A DNA stretch of 64,000 nucleotides from Gigaspora margarita. Lineage: Eukaryota; Glomeromycota; Glomeromycetes; Diversisporales; Gigasporaceae. Position 1 is the first letter of the stretch. Each line of letters begins with the position of its first letter. Where the stretch lies: assembly GCA_009809945.1 (NCBI GenBank), contig WTPW01001606.1, positions 42,282-106,281 on the forward strand, written 5' to 3'. Below the pieces are notes generated by a model that was given only the letters and a program-made list of their open reading frames with translations, was not told the origin of the DNA and did no database searches. A program made the position numbers and the translations under genes. This document shows, piece by piece, positions 25,009 to 36,646 of this stretch.

Positions 25009-25255
25009 GGGGTGAGTTAGTAGAAAAGGACCAAATTTTTTTTAAGTAAAAGTTTTCTTGACTTTAAGCTTAAATATCTTAACAACTATCTTAATAAATT
25101 TAATAAATTTTTTTTTATTTTTATTCTATATAATTTCAAGATTAAAATAAAATTTTTTTTAGCTAATTTGATTAAATAGATATCAAGATATTTTAATTTA
25201 AAAATTAAAAAAATTTTACTAAAAATAATTTGTTCCTTTTCTACTGACTTACTCC
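25009..25255. mobile_element. TA-flanked MITE in a transposase exon, 247 bp
   Basis: Ends GGGGTGAGTTAGTAGAAAAG and GGAGTAAGTCAGTAGAAAAG, flanked by TA (25007-25008, 25256-25257). Excising it and one TA joins MELY to HEKL in frame, which confirms the boundaries. Its interior phrase ATATCTTAACAACTATC resembles the palindromic modules at 28250-29490. Confidence 0.85.
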
Positions 25256-25419
25256 TATATCATGAAAAATTAACAAAAAAGTTGGCAGTGTATGCTTGCA
25301 AAAATTTAAGTCATATAGGCAAATACTACAAAGCGAGATAGCCTTGTTCATATGAGAAAATAGTAAAAGCTTGCAATAAATTGAAGGTTGTAATTTGAAA
25401 AGCATTATTAAGAAGAATA

Positions 25420-25512
25420 ATATGAGGTTTTTTATAGCAAAACCATGCTTAGAGTATATATATATTTTATATACTCTAAGCATAGTTTTGCTATAAAAAA
25501 CCCCATATATGA
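25420..25512. repeat. Near-perfect hairpin, arms ~40 bp
   Basis: GGTTTTTTATAGCAAAAC followed by ATGCTTAGAGTATATA, then an AT loop and the reverse complement, ending GCTATAAAAAACCCC. Probably a very short foldback MITE, just after the transposase remnant. A terminator-like role cannot be excluded but is not supported. Confidence 0.7.
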
Positions 25513-25819
25513 TATAATTGATTAATAATTTTTTTTTAAATTAGATTTGGTTCAATTAAATCGAATTAATAATAAACACACGCTAATGCTGCTACTTTTA
25601 AGATAAGAAATAAGCCTGTTATACAGTTTAATTTTGTTCTAGTTCTCTTATATTTCTTGAAATTTTTTGTTAAGTAAAATTTAAAATTTTATTTTCAAAT
25701 TTAAAATTTTAATGTTTTAAATTTTTTTCTTATAATTTTAATTTTTTTAAAAAAATATGCTAATTGTGAAACTTTTCTTAAATATTTAATATTTACATAC
25801 TGTAGAAAATAATAAATAA

Positions 25820-25967
25820 GGGCCGTGTCATTAATCACCTAATTATTTTTTATTAGAGGTCTACCCTTCCTCCCCCCCTTTAATATAGATTTGGTCAGGT
25901 TTCTATATATAATTTCAATATTTTTTACTCCCCCCCCTAAAAAATCACCTGATTTTTTTCACTCCCC
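25820..25967. mobile_element. PIF/Harbinger MITE, 148 bp, copy 1
   Basis: Ends GGGCCGTGTCATTAATCACC and GGGGAGTGAAAAAAATCAGG, flanked by TAA (25817-25819, 25968-25970). Contains C-rich runs and the phrase GGTCAGGTTTCTATATATAA. Inverted copy at 38491-38643. Confidence 0.85.
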
Positions 25968-26090
25968 TAAAAGGATCTTTATAACTATGCGCTTTATAAA
26001 TTTTTGAACAAATAAGCTTTTTTTGATTAATTTCTTGCTTTGTTAATAATTAGAATGAATAAGAGTACATATGAACAGATAGTATTGTTA

Positions 26091-26241
26091 GCAGAAAAAA
26101 TTTATGATTAGGTGATCGTGACCCAATCAACTCACAATAAACTTAACATTAATAATACAGAGATAATATTGATATTATATTCTGGTTGTATCATAAGGTT
26201 CAAAACGATTTAAAAATTACCTAATCATGAATTTTTTCTGC
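26091..26241. mobile_element. TA-flanked MITE, 151 bp
   Basis: Inverted ends GCAGAAAAAATTTATGATTA and GCAGAAAAAATTCATGATTA, flanked by TA at 26089-26090 and 26242-26243. Stowaway/mariner-like. Non-coding. Confidence 0.75.
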
Positions 26242-26737
26242 TATGACTATTCTATATTATCATGCAAACCTTATAATCATAGATTTTTTTCATTATTTCT
26301 TGTGTGTTATTATGTAAGCACAACAATCCTGTATTTAAAACTCGTTAGCTAATCACGATTGTAAAGCAATAATTTGCACGATAACATCAACTATGAACTC
26401 TAATCAAAAAAGGCAATTATTAATGACATTAACAAGGAAATAATTAATGTTTATAATGGAGCCTGAAATGTGCTACTGCATAATACATGTCAACCAATTA
26501 TTTACTTTGACAGAACAATTATATAAATAGTATATATTTCAGTGTATATGATTGGTCCAGTCATGAGACATAGCGTAAAAATTTGAAAAGTATGCATAAA
26601 TCAGCGTTTTAGCACATTTTAGTTTTGGACCCTAAAATAGAACAAATGTAGTCTTTAAGTATCACACACTGTATTAATAAATTTTTTTATTTATTAATAA
26701 AATAATCAAAATAATTTTATTTTTATTAATTCAATAA

Positions 26738-27342
26738 GGGAAGTGCAGAAAATCACATAATTTTTTAGGAGGGGGAGGGGGGTCCCCAATTATCATGTCC
26801 TATATATATATATAGTAAACTAGCCAATAATATTTAAGTATTTATTATAATAAAAATTCGCCAAAAGTTGCTACATAGTAAAGTCTAAATTTTACTATGT
26901 CAATCGATAATTATCGATTAAGTAACCTTGTTTGGAATATCAAAATACATATATACTAAAATTTTATCAAAATTGAAGAAATTTTTATTATTTAACTTTT
27001 AAATTTTACGTTCGTCGAATGTATTTTTTTAAAAAATTTTAAAATTTTTGTTGAACATAAAAATCAAAAAGTCAAATAATAAAAAGTTCTTCAATACTGA
27101 TAAAAATTTTATAATAAGTGTATTTTGATCTTCTCAACAAGTTTACTTAAGCAACTTTAATCGATTCACATAGTAAAATTTTGACTTTACAATGTAGCAA
27201 CTGTCATCGTACGTGGGGTCAGAAACATTTTTGAATTTTTTCAATATTAAAAAGACAAAATTTGATTGGTCAATAGTCTATCACAGGGGGGGAGGGGGTC
27301 GGACCTATGTAAACCCTAATTACGTAATTTACTGCACTTCTC
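26738..27342. mobile_element. Harbinger-like MITE, 605 bp, with a foldback inside
   Basis: Ends GGGAAGTGCAGAAAATCACA and GAGAAGTGCAGTAAATTACG, flanked by TAA (26735-26737, 27343-27345). Subterminal G-rich runs resemble those of the 148-bp Harbinger MITEs. A foldback (26877-27201) occupies the middle. Confidence 0.8.
26877..27201. mobile_element. Foldback MITE, copy 1 (325 bp)
   Basis: Almost entirely palindromic. Ends GTTGCTACATAGTAAAGTC and GTTGCTACATTGTAAAGTC, with AATTTTACTATG just inside. A second copy is at 60654-60976. No clear target duplication here; the second copy has TA. Confidence 0.85.
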
Positions 27343-28187
27343 TAACCTAATAATTATAATAAATTAAAAAAAAATTAAAAATTAATTAGTACAAAAAATA
27401 TTTTAATCAGAGCTATTTGAGGTATAAATCTTTTTGCACCAGACTATAACAATTATTTATGATTAGTAATTTTTACTTAAAAAGAAAAATTATCTTGTTA
27501 TTAATTAAATAATGTTGCAAAAGATGTAAATATAATTTTTGTTTGAACAAAAAGCAAATTGTATATTTTTTGTATAATTGACAAAATCTTTTATTGAAGT
27601 TGGATATCTAAAAATGAGCGATGGATATGGGTACAAAAATTTCTTATAGTTAATGTGGATAGTTGTTGCAAATTGCTAATTGGTAATACACATATGCTAG
27701 AAAAGATTTGGAAGTGATTTCAAAAAACTTTATATAAAATATTTTCAAAAATAAGTATTTTTTATTTGCACATATATAGTAGGTGTTTATAGTACTTTTC
27801 AAATTACTATGATTAGTAATTTTTATGCATTATACTAGAAATCAGAAATCTAAAAAAATGCTAATCTGTAATTGGTTAGAAATAATTTTTAGGCAACTAT
27901 GTATTGGTATTTTTTTTCTAGATTTCTGATTTCTGTATAATGTATAGAATTTGCTAATTATAGTAATTTGAAAAGCACTATAAATAGAGTATTCTTAAAA
28001 TTTGCCTTAGAGAATAGAATTGAACTATAAAGAATGTATATCTCATTCTGTAATACTTTACAATATGAATGAACTCATAGAGCAATAGTTCTAATATGCT
28101 TTGAAGAAAATCAAATTATTTTTATTGTTTTATAGGATCTTAGAGTAATGTTTTTTTTTGACAAATTTAATATTTTATTATATTTCA
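27343..28187. other. AT-rich stretch without a gene
   Basis: The inverted phrases AATTACTATGATTAGTAATTTTTAT (in two parts) near 27800-27835 and their complement near 27950-27980 suggest a degenerate ~180-bp inverted repeat around TTCTAGATTTCTGATTTCTG. Nothing else assigned. Confidence 0.35.
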
Positions 28188-29543
28188 AGGCCCTATTTTT
28201 TATACTTCCCAAATTTATTTTTCATACTTTCCTGCAGATTTAACTTTTTTTTTAAACTTTGAGTAAGAATACCTTAGTAACTACTAGGTCAAATTTAGTA
28301 AATATATATTTTTTAATTCTATAGATTCATAGAATTTAAATAAAAAAAGTTATTAAATTTAGTCCAGTAGTTAATGAGATATTTTTGCTTAAAGTTTGAA
28401 AAAAATTAATTAAAACAAACAGGACCCTAGATATCTCTCATAAAGGTCATAACTGAATTTTAGGCAATTTTGGCCCAATTTGCTAAAAATGACAAAATAC
28501 ATTTGTTTAAATAACGTTTGATCTAGTAATCAGAATTGAATAACCTTTTTTTTGTTAGATGTGCTTTACCAAAGGCTTCATTTTTAAAAAAAACTTTATT
28601 CAAATTGGACTACTGGATGCCAAGATAATTGCCAATAACTGTTTTTTTGCTCCTCAAATTTTAGAGTTTTTGCCAAAAAAATCAAGTACTATATGACCTC
28701 TATACTAGATGTCCAAGGTTCTAAACAAATTATACAAATTTATTTTAAACTTTGAGTGAAGATATCTCTGCAATTACTAAGCCAAATTCAATGAACTTTT
28801 TTTTGTTTGAATTCTATGAACTATAAAATTAAAATAAAAAAAAAATTTATAGAATTTAACTTAATAGTTACAGAGGTATCTTCATTCAAAGTTTTTTAAA
28901 AAACCAAAATATCTATCAAAATAGAAGCTGTGCCAAAATTTTTTTCAAATTTACACGAAAATATCTTAACAACTACCAAGCCAAATTCAATAAATTTTTT
29001 TTATTTGAATTCTATAGCTTTATAGAATTCAAATAAAAAAATTTATTGAATTTAGCTTGGTGGTTGCTAAGATATCTTTACTTAAATTTTGAAAAAAATT
29101 TTGGTGCAATTTTTGTTTTGATAGATGGTTCAGATTTTTTTAAAAAAATTTGAGTAAAAATAACTTTGTAAATATTAAGTTAAATTCTATAAATTTTTTT
29201 TATTTAATTTTATAGATTTATAGAATTCAAATAAAAAAAATTTATTAAATTTGGTTTAGTAGCTGCAGAGATATCTTTGCTCAAACTTTAAAGTAAATTT
29301 TGTATAGTTTGTTTTGATAGATGTTTTGATTTTCTTCAAACTTTGAGCAAAGATATCTTATCAACTACTGAACTAAATTCAATAAACTTTTTTATTTAAA
29401 TTCTATAAATCTATAGAATTTTTAAAAAAAGTTTACTAAATTTACCTAGTAATTACTAAGGTATCTTCATTCAAAATTTAAAAAAAAGTTAAATCTGCAA
29501 AAGGGAATAAATAATAAATTTGAGGGTATAAAAAATAGGACCC
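28188..29543. mobile_element. Element built from repeated palindromic modules
   Basis: Ends AGGCCCTATTTTTTATACTT and GGGTCCTATTTTTTATACCC, with a probable 8-bp duplication ATATTTCA / ATATTTTA (28180-28187, 29544-29551). Inside are five ~155-bp hairpin modules (about 28250-28400, 28740-28900, 28940-29100, 29130-29300, 29330-29490). Each has an arm like TTTGAGTAAAGATATCTTA and a loop around ATAGATTTATAGAATTC. One MITE is nested at 28421-28722. Non-coding. Confidence 0.8.
28421..28722. mobile_element. AGGACCC-family MITE, 302 bp, nested
   Basis: Ends AGGACCCTAGATATC and AGAACCTTGGACATC. The flanks AAACAAAC and AAACAAAT form an 8-bp duplication with one mismatch. The interior matches the copy at 37980-38277 over its whole length (for example CTGGATGCCAAGATAATTGC). 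It sits between two palindromic modules of the host element. Confidence 0.85.
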
Positions 29544-30811
29544 ATATTTTATTATTACTAATTTTTTTAATTATTAGTGCTGATTACTAGAAGTTTCTAA
29601 ACTTATTTACCAATTACTTGAAGTACATAACAATTCAGATATAAATGTGTCCAATTTTTCTTCTAGTATTCTCTCACCACTATATCAATTTAACCCACAA
29701 AAGATAAACACAAAAAAGATATCATAACTACTTATGCAAAATGTAAACTGGGTAGCTTATTTATTTGATTTGATAAATGAATAAATTTTCTCTAATTCTT
29801 ATAAAAGAATATAATATCATGCTTAATAGTATGAAATAAAAAAAATATAAAATTAAATTTATGAATATTAGTTACATATTGTTGCTTTACAAAAAATAAA
29901 AAAAATCAAAGAATTACAAAAAAAAAAATAGTTGCATCTTTTATCCATAGTTTAACTTTATACTTGAAATTTAAAAAGAATAACATCTAGTTTTTTAGAT
30001 TTATTGTTATGTTCCACTATAAAAATCAGGTTTTGCTAACATTAAACACTTTAAAAAAGTTTATAAAAATACAATTCTTTATAGTAATTAATAAACAAGC
30101 TGTTAATTATCTATTTTAATAAAATTTTTCTTAAATAGAAATAGAGCAAAAGTTAGGATTTATTGTTCTCAGTACAATCAAGAAAAATTATCAAATGAAG
30201 TGCAAAGGAGAAGCAAACAAGGAAAATACAATTTATAAATCATAATTTACAAATAATATTTACTGAATTAAATAAGATTACAAATTTGAAATTCATTATT
30301 ATATTTTTAATTTATTGATTGTTAAATTATGTTGGCTCAATGCCCACTCATTATTTGGTTTAGTAATTGTACTTGGCCAAAAAAATATTACTCAGTTAAC
30401 TAGCAAGTAAACTCACAGGTTACTTAGATAATCAATAGATATACATGTGTATAAATTTTTCTCATTTTACCTGAGTAAGCTACCATGTGATTGGTTATAT
30501 GAATTATTGTAGCCAATTAAATTTTACATTTGTTCTATTATATAATCTGTTCAGCAATATATAGTATATAAAAGCCTTGTGTTTAAAAACATCTATTAGT
30601 TACAATTTATTATTAATATTTGATTGCCCAGGCATTATTTAGATCTTCCTACTTGGATATTACCAGATATATCTATTTGGGTATTACTTGGGTAAATCTA
30701 TCTGGGTATTACTCAAGTAAATCTACTCAGATAACTCTAGTCATTACCCAGTTAACCAGTTAACTACAGGTAACTCAGGTAATACCTGATTTGGGTATAA
30801 TCTCTAATTTG
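29544..30811. other. AT-rich stretch; GGGTAATACC-type repeats at the right
   Basis: 29544-30330 shows no gene. At 30350-30790 phrases such as TGGGTATTACTTGGGTAA and TTACCCAGTTAACCAGTTA recur in both orientations, which suggests an old foldback with repetitive ends. It abuts the 3' end of the TPR remnant. Confidence 0.4.
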
Positions 30812-31448
30812 GATCAATTTCTAACAACCTATTCAAATCTGTAATTAATTCTTCAAACTTATTTATTATATAATAAGTTACTCCACAACCTCATAATGCT
30901 TATGCATCATTTAGTTTAATTTCTAATAATTTATTGAAGTCTGCAAGTGACTCTTCATATTTATTTATATTGCGATAAGTATCTCCACAAATTGCTAATG
31001 TCTCTGCATTATTTGGCTCAATTTCTAATGATTTATTGAAATCTGCAAGTAATTCTTCATATCTTTTCATCTTGTGATAAGTGTTTTCATAACATTTTAA
31101 TGTAAATGTATAATTTGGTTTAATTTCTAATTATTTGTTTAAATTTGCAAGTGATTCTTTATACTTATTTATTATACGATAAGTCTCTTTATTATTTTTT
31201 AATACATATGCATTATTTGGTTCAATTTTTATCGATTTATTTAAATCTGCAAGTGATTCTTCATATCTATTCATCAAGCAATAAACTCTTTCACAGATAC
31301 ATAATGAATATATATAATTTGGTTCAATTTTTAATAATTTGTTTAAATCTGCAAGTAACTCTTTATATCTCTTCATCATGTGATAAGTGTTTCTACAACT
31401 ATATAATATGAATGCATTATTTGGTTTAATTTCTAATGATTTATTTAA
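30812..31448 (-). pseudogene. TPR-repeat protein, 3' part (split by transposon)
   Basis: Minus-strand tandem TPR units of 34 residues, about six, each like RYEESLADLNKSIKIEPNNA. Such TPR arrays are protein-interaction scaffolds and are greatly expanded in arbuscular mycorrhizal fungi. The array has internal stops (after NLNK and after KLNDA) and is a pseudogene. Its upstream part is at 37145-37552, on the far side of the 5.7-kb transposon. Removing the transposon and one TTAA gives an uninterrupted DLNKSLEI, so this was one array when the insertion took place. Confidence 0.85.
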
Positions 31449-32028
31449 GGATACTGTTTGTATAACCTTAATTTATATATGATCTGCATGGCAAATCTGA
31501 TTTTTTATCAAATATATAAAAACTTAAATATGAAATATTCATAATCGCGCGTTAGGTTTTTTTTAAAACTATACAGCTATACTTTTCACGGTTTGTTTTA
31601 TCTTTTTGCTTTAAAAAAACCTCATATATATATATTAATATATTTATATATAGGTGTTTGAAGTCAAAAGTTACTTTCAAATAGTAGTAATAAAAGTGCG
31701 AATGAGAAAGAGCCAATAAAATATCATTGTTCATTTATATTCTAATGTTTTTTATATTCTACATACTGTAGAGTGCTGAGCCATAGCTCCCCCTATGAGT
31801 ACAGGAGCAAGTTGAGGGTTAAAATATTATTTATATCTGGATACTATTCATATTATATCTCAAAAACTAGTATCTTTATGATTTAAAGAACATCTTGTTG
31901 GCGTAATACAAAGTTAACCTTTGTAAATATCCAGATATATGATATATTAGTTAGCACTTTACATTTAGTTTTTTATATTATAACATATTCTAATATAGTT
32001 TTTTTTTTTAAATATATTTATGTATATA
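31449..32028. other. 5' non-coding region of the TTAA transposon
   Basis: About 580 bp between the left end and the first recognisable exon. It includes the inverted pair TATATCTGGATA / TATCCAGATATAT (about 31830-31945), which might serve as subterminal transposase sites, and a T-run before a splice-acceptor-like TATATAAG. A promoter or a further 5' exon is likely here but I cannot place it. Confidence 0.4.
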
Positions 32029-34443
32029 TAAGGCAGTAGTTATAGAAAGGTGGTATAATCAAATAGCTTCAACACATCCATTATGTGTTCCAATATGTTG
32101 TAAAAATAATAACTGGTTTCTACGTAATGATTCATATGAACTAACGGTTTTAGATATACACAAGGAGTTTAATTTGTATAATAAAAATGGTGCATATATT
32201 CGAACAATTTTAGAAGATAATTCTATATTTGTCCCATTATTACCTGGATATTGCATAATCATTTGTCAAAATAAGTGCTTTTATCGACTTGGAATTTCAT
32301 TAAATCAGCAAAGGCAATTAGTTTATTAGTGGAATGATTACGGGTCTGATATAAAACTATTAAATACGAAAGCTACAGAGTTTTGCACTTAATTTTTTTC
32401 TAATTTTAAGTCATATATTAATTCAACTGGTGAAATATCTATACCTAATTTACTGGGTCTTACAATTGTTCAAAATGCGAATTTTCTTCAACAAAAAGTT
32501 CATGAAAAGTTTTCTAACCTATATCCTAATTTTATAAAAATATGAAAGCTCAAAAAGCTACTGATTGATTGCAAAAAGGAATTAAAAAACCTGGGCAACA
32601 ATTAGTAGAAAATTTAGATCCTGATAATTCTATCAAGGCTGGGCTATTATGTAATGTTAATGGAATAGAAGGTGATCCAATTAGTTTTCAAAATATGGCA
32701 GTTGAGTTAAAAGAAACACGAAATCAATTATATCAAAAATCTCGTCAATTAAAAAGATACAAAGCTTCTGTTAAGCAAAGATTTTCTTCAAGTTTGGATA
32801 CTGAATCTCAGGAATTGCAATCTATAATTAATGAAATTATTCAAGCGTAACAATTAGGATCAACAATACTTGTTAGTACAGAGGCATATCTTACGATAAT
32901 ATTGTCACAACCCTGTATTCAATGCAAAGAATCACGAATTAATCAAAAAAAGATTAAAGCAACTGGTTTAGCATTTAGACTTGAGATAACTATAAAATGC
33001 AAAAAATGCAAAACCGTTGTAGAGTATGCCAACCAAATACCAGGTACTAATTTTACAACCTATATCACTGCAGCTAGCTTAGTTGGCAGTATTAATCGAC
33101 AATCTTTACAAAATATTTTTGCAATTATTAGAATTACGAAACAACAATGCAAGTCTAGTTATTATAGTCACCAAATACCTTTATATAAAGAAATTGAAAA
33201 CTGTAGTCACGCAAGTACAAAAAATGCACTAATATCAATCATAAAACAACTAAAGCTTGAACAAAAAAAAATTATTTCAGTTGGATTTGATGTTAGTTGG
33301 TCACATAGTAGAAATGCTAATGAATCTAGTGGTGAATTTATATACTTAGGAAAAGTATCAGGTAATAAATTATTAAATAATAACTACTGCCAATATTTTA
33401 ATTAACGAATAATAAAATATTTTTAGGTTATAATAATAGACCTGTAATTGTATATCATGTAGTTCAAAAACCATGTACTACAAATCAAAATGGAGAGACA
33501 ATTTATTTATGAAAAGGTAATCATAAGGGAAGTTCGAGAACAATGGAGCATGCTATATTACTAGAGCTTTTAGCACAAGTACAGCTAATCTTTAAGGATA
33601 ACGATTTGCAATTAGATATATGTGTAGATGGAGATCTTGAAACAAATAAAACTTTAAGTGCAATTCCTTTTGTAAATAAAATATACGCTGATTTGAAACA
33701 TCTAAGTAAAAATATTAAAAAGTCTATTAGTAAGTTATAATAATGCGCTAAAATATATAATTTAATATTTAATTTATAATTATATTTTTATATTAGATGA
33801 AAATCGCAAATGGAAAGAGTTTTCTTATATAATAATGCGATATTTTAATGGATGTGTTTATACTACTGGTTTACGTAAAGAAAATAAAGATAGTATACCT
33901 TCTACAGACCAAGAATTACGTAAAATTCAGATTGAAGAATTACTCAAACACTTGCAACATGATCATTTTTTATGTTGAACAGAAGTTTGCTAGTATAAAG
34001 ATAATTCTGAATTAGAGTTAGCGCAACCAAATTTAAAAGGATTTACTATAAGCGAATTAGAAGAATTTCGCACCTATCTCAAGTCAATATTTCATTTACC
34101 TGCAGGCCAATCTCTAGTAACTACGCTTCGAACTTCACATAATGAGGCAATAAATAGAGTTAAACTTATGTTTAATAATAAAATATTAGATTACTGGAAG
34201 TCATACGAAGCACAACATGCACTAGCTATTATCTATAATAATGATGGTTTAGCCTATATGTTATCTCAGATATGCAATTATTGTGGAATTTGTGGTTTTT
34301 CTGAGCAAGATTTAAAAAATATTGAAAAAATAGTAAAAGAAAGAGATGGTCAAAAATTACGTAAAAGAGAACAACTCAAAGACTGAAATGAAAAAAGAGC
34401 TTCTAAATTTGAAATGTGGCATGATGATCTTCAACCTTTTGAT
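32029..34443 (+). pseudogene. DDE transposase part of the fusion gene
   Basis: Order of parts: an N-terminal region (32046-32560) with a CVPICC pair; a Lys/Gln-rich helical linker (32569-32850); a zinc-ribbon-like CIQC...CKKC (about 32911-33018); then an RNase H-like core. Likely catalytic acids are D in VGFDVSWSHSRNA (about 33288), D in DICVDGDLETN (about 33620-33650) and E in TSHNEAINRVKL (about 34135-34165). After it comes CNYCGICGF, another metal-binding pair (about 34275-34305). Two introns have good borders: 33362-33426 and 33730-33796. Stops fall mostly where Trp is expected (D*LQKG, YL*KGNH, LC*TEVC, KD*NEK) or Gln. The core recalls Mutator/Kolobok-type transposases, but I cannot name the family with certainty. 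It continues without a visible intron into the helicase. Confidence 0.8.
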
Positions 34444-36646
34444 TATCTAAAGAATTAATTCCATATAGAAAAAAGACACAAGAAAATATGATTCGACAAG
34501 AATTTTTATCAACTTTTGCAGAACTTATAGTAGACTTTAATACTAGGACTAAATGTCTTGGCTGTCATTCATTTCCAAGATATGGACCAAAAGGACTATG
34601 CCGTGTTTGCAAATTTTATTTTGAGAATGGGCTATTAGATCAAATTCCAGATAAAAATTTTGTAAAAAATTTAGAAAATAATGAACCTATTAATTTAGAC
34701 AAGGCATTGGATTATATTTTACACAATATTTTTGAGTTCAAATCATTTCAAGAAGGTCAAAAAGAAGCAATTACTTCTTTTTTACAAAAAAAAGATACAT
34801 TTGTGTTAATGCCAATGGGTGCTGGTAAATCATTTTGTTATGCCGCTACTGCATTAATTAGCAGAGGTTTGACTATAATTTTCAGTCCATTGAAAGCTTT
34901 AATAGATGATCAAGTGGTAAGTACTATTTATTTATAAATATTATGCTTGCAACTCTATCAATTCAATTTAATGATTATATTAGTTTGAAATGATTCAAGC
35001 AGGAATTCCATGTGCTGGTCTTTATGCATCTACTGATCAACCAAAACACTTTCAGAAGCGTATATTTGTAGAAATTGCTGCTGGCATTATACAAATACTT
35101 TATACTACTCCTGAAAAATTAGATTGGAATAATAATTTTAAAACCTTTTTAACAAATATTGCATCCACAATTGGAATTCAGTTTGTAATAGATGAAGTAC
35201 ACTGTGTTTTAGACTATGAAAATTTCTGGTAAGAGAATTGCATTAATTTTTGTATTTATTACTAATCGCATACTAATTATTTGATTTAGTAATTCATGGA
35301 GCAAGCTTGGGCAATTAAAGATACTGTGTCCTCAAGCACTACTACTACTTATGACTGCTACTTGTACAAAGGATGATGCAGAATCAATATTAAAAAATTT
35401 AAAAATTAATACCAACTTTCTTGTAACCCACCGTGTGTTAAAATTTTAGTGCAATAATTTACATTATGAGGTTCATAAAAAAAAGGATATGCAAGAGAAT
35501 TCTCTAAAAAAAATTGAAGAATTAATATGTGAAAGTGAACCAGAAAGAACAATTGTGTATTGTGCAACTTATGAGCAATGTGATGAAGTGGCAACCTGGT
35601 TGTGTCAAAAGTTTAATAATCAAGTTGGAGTCTATCATGGCAGGTTAAAAGCAGAAGAAAAACGGCAATTATTATTAAGATGGAAAAGAGGGATTACTAA
35701 AGTTATAATCGCAACAAATTCTTTTGGAATGGGGATAAATTCTAAAGATGTACGCCTAGTAATCCATTGGACATTTTCATTAAAAATGAGTATGTATAAG
35801 GTTTAGTTTGGTTTTATAGTTAAAATTTAATGGGTACTTACTAGTTTTAAGGTAATATGATACAAGAAATTGGAAGAGCAGGACATGATAATTTACCTGC
35901 AAAAAGCATAGTGTTCTATTCTCGAAATGATATAAAAACTTTGTATAAAGTGGTTGCTGGAAATCGAGAAAAGTAAATTTGATATTTATTTGGTTAACTA
36001 TTAAGTTTTACAATTAATAGATTTTATTAGCATTCAAGACATTAGACATGAAGATGAAATTGCACAAAATAATAATCTTAGAAAAAAACAAAAAAGAATT
36101 TGAGAGGTTGTATTCTATTGCGAATCTAAATATTCTTGTAGATGCGTAGTATTTGCAGCATATAATGCATGGAATGGAGATTTGTTACTACCACTATGCA
36201 ACAACTGTGATAATTGTGATCTGCGAGTAAAAGACAAAGTAATAGCTTATAACTTTAAAGAATGTGCTCTTTTTATGTTGGATGTAACAGAGGAGATTAT
36301 CGAAACAAGTCAAGACTATAAAATTAATCGTGATGATGTTGTTGATGTCTTTTGTCATGCAAATACAACTCGTCTTATATTACGTGNGCTTGAAAATCTA
36401 GAAACTTATAAAGAAAATTACCAACGAAGACCAAAACTCAAGCTAACAAAAGATGAAGCAAAACATTTATTTGATGATCTAGTAGTTCGTGGAATGATTA
36501 TTATAAATATTACTATGCATCAAAACAAACCAATATCAAGTGTTCTAACTTTTTCATTTCCAATTGTTGGAATTGCTGAAGGGGCACATGCAAGTATTAA
36601 TATGGCAAACTTTATTAATTTTACAAAGCAAAGAAATAAGATATAG
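34444..36646 (+). pseudogene. RecQ-family helicase part of the fusion gene
   Basis: The same exon continues through a four-cysteine finger (CLGC...CRVC, about 34554-34610) into an SF2 helicase. Motif 0 is FQEGQKEAI, motif I (Walker A) MPMGAGKSFCY, motif Ia IIFSPLKALIDDQV, motif II DEVHC (RecQ usual DEAHC), motif III LLMTATCT, motif IV IVYCATYEQCDEVA, motif V TNSFGMGI, and motif VI QEIGRAGHD. A RecQ zinc-binding segment follows (CESKYSCRC ... CNNCDNC, about 36115-36220), then a winged-helix-like tail to the stop at 36644-36646. Introns are likely at 34917-34983, 35229-35289, 35801-35855 and 35975-36030. One single-base frameshift lies near 34450, plus a TGA at a Trp position (RI*EVV). RecQ enzymes unwind 3'-5' and resolve recombination intermediates. 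A role in transposon excision or repair is inference. Confidence 0.9.

Larger units (their letters stand above)
22946..25395 (+). pseudogene. Tc1/mariner-like DDE transposase, decayed
   Basis: Plus-strand remnant of a large fungal transposase family of the DDE_3 / Tc1-mariner type. The frame is open at 22946-23363 (probably after a splice acceptor TTTTACAG), then continues with stops. Acidic catalytic positions are visible: D in LVTYDKSKFYSND (about 24073-24110), D in FAFDNSTNH (about 24400-24425) and the final HCELNFI (about 24835), where the usual E is K. A consensus intron (GTAAGA to CTCAG, 23604-24012) joins QIAR to YKGK. A MITE at 25009-25255 interrupts the C-terminal exon, and the frame resumes in phase as YHEKLTKKLAVYA. 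There are several frameshifts, stops replacing Trp (Y*RATKN) and Arg, and no intact product. Confidence 0.85.

Noticed and set aside
19199-27457. TATAGTCTGGTGCA at 19200 and its inverse near 27450 as the ends of one 8-kb element
   Set aside because: The interval contains many independent elements and there is no target duplication; they are more likely ends of separate old copies.
31145-31411. Plus-strand frame antisense to the TPR array
   Set aside because: Its periodicity is that of the TPR repeat on the other strand.
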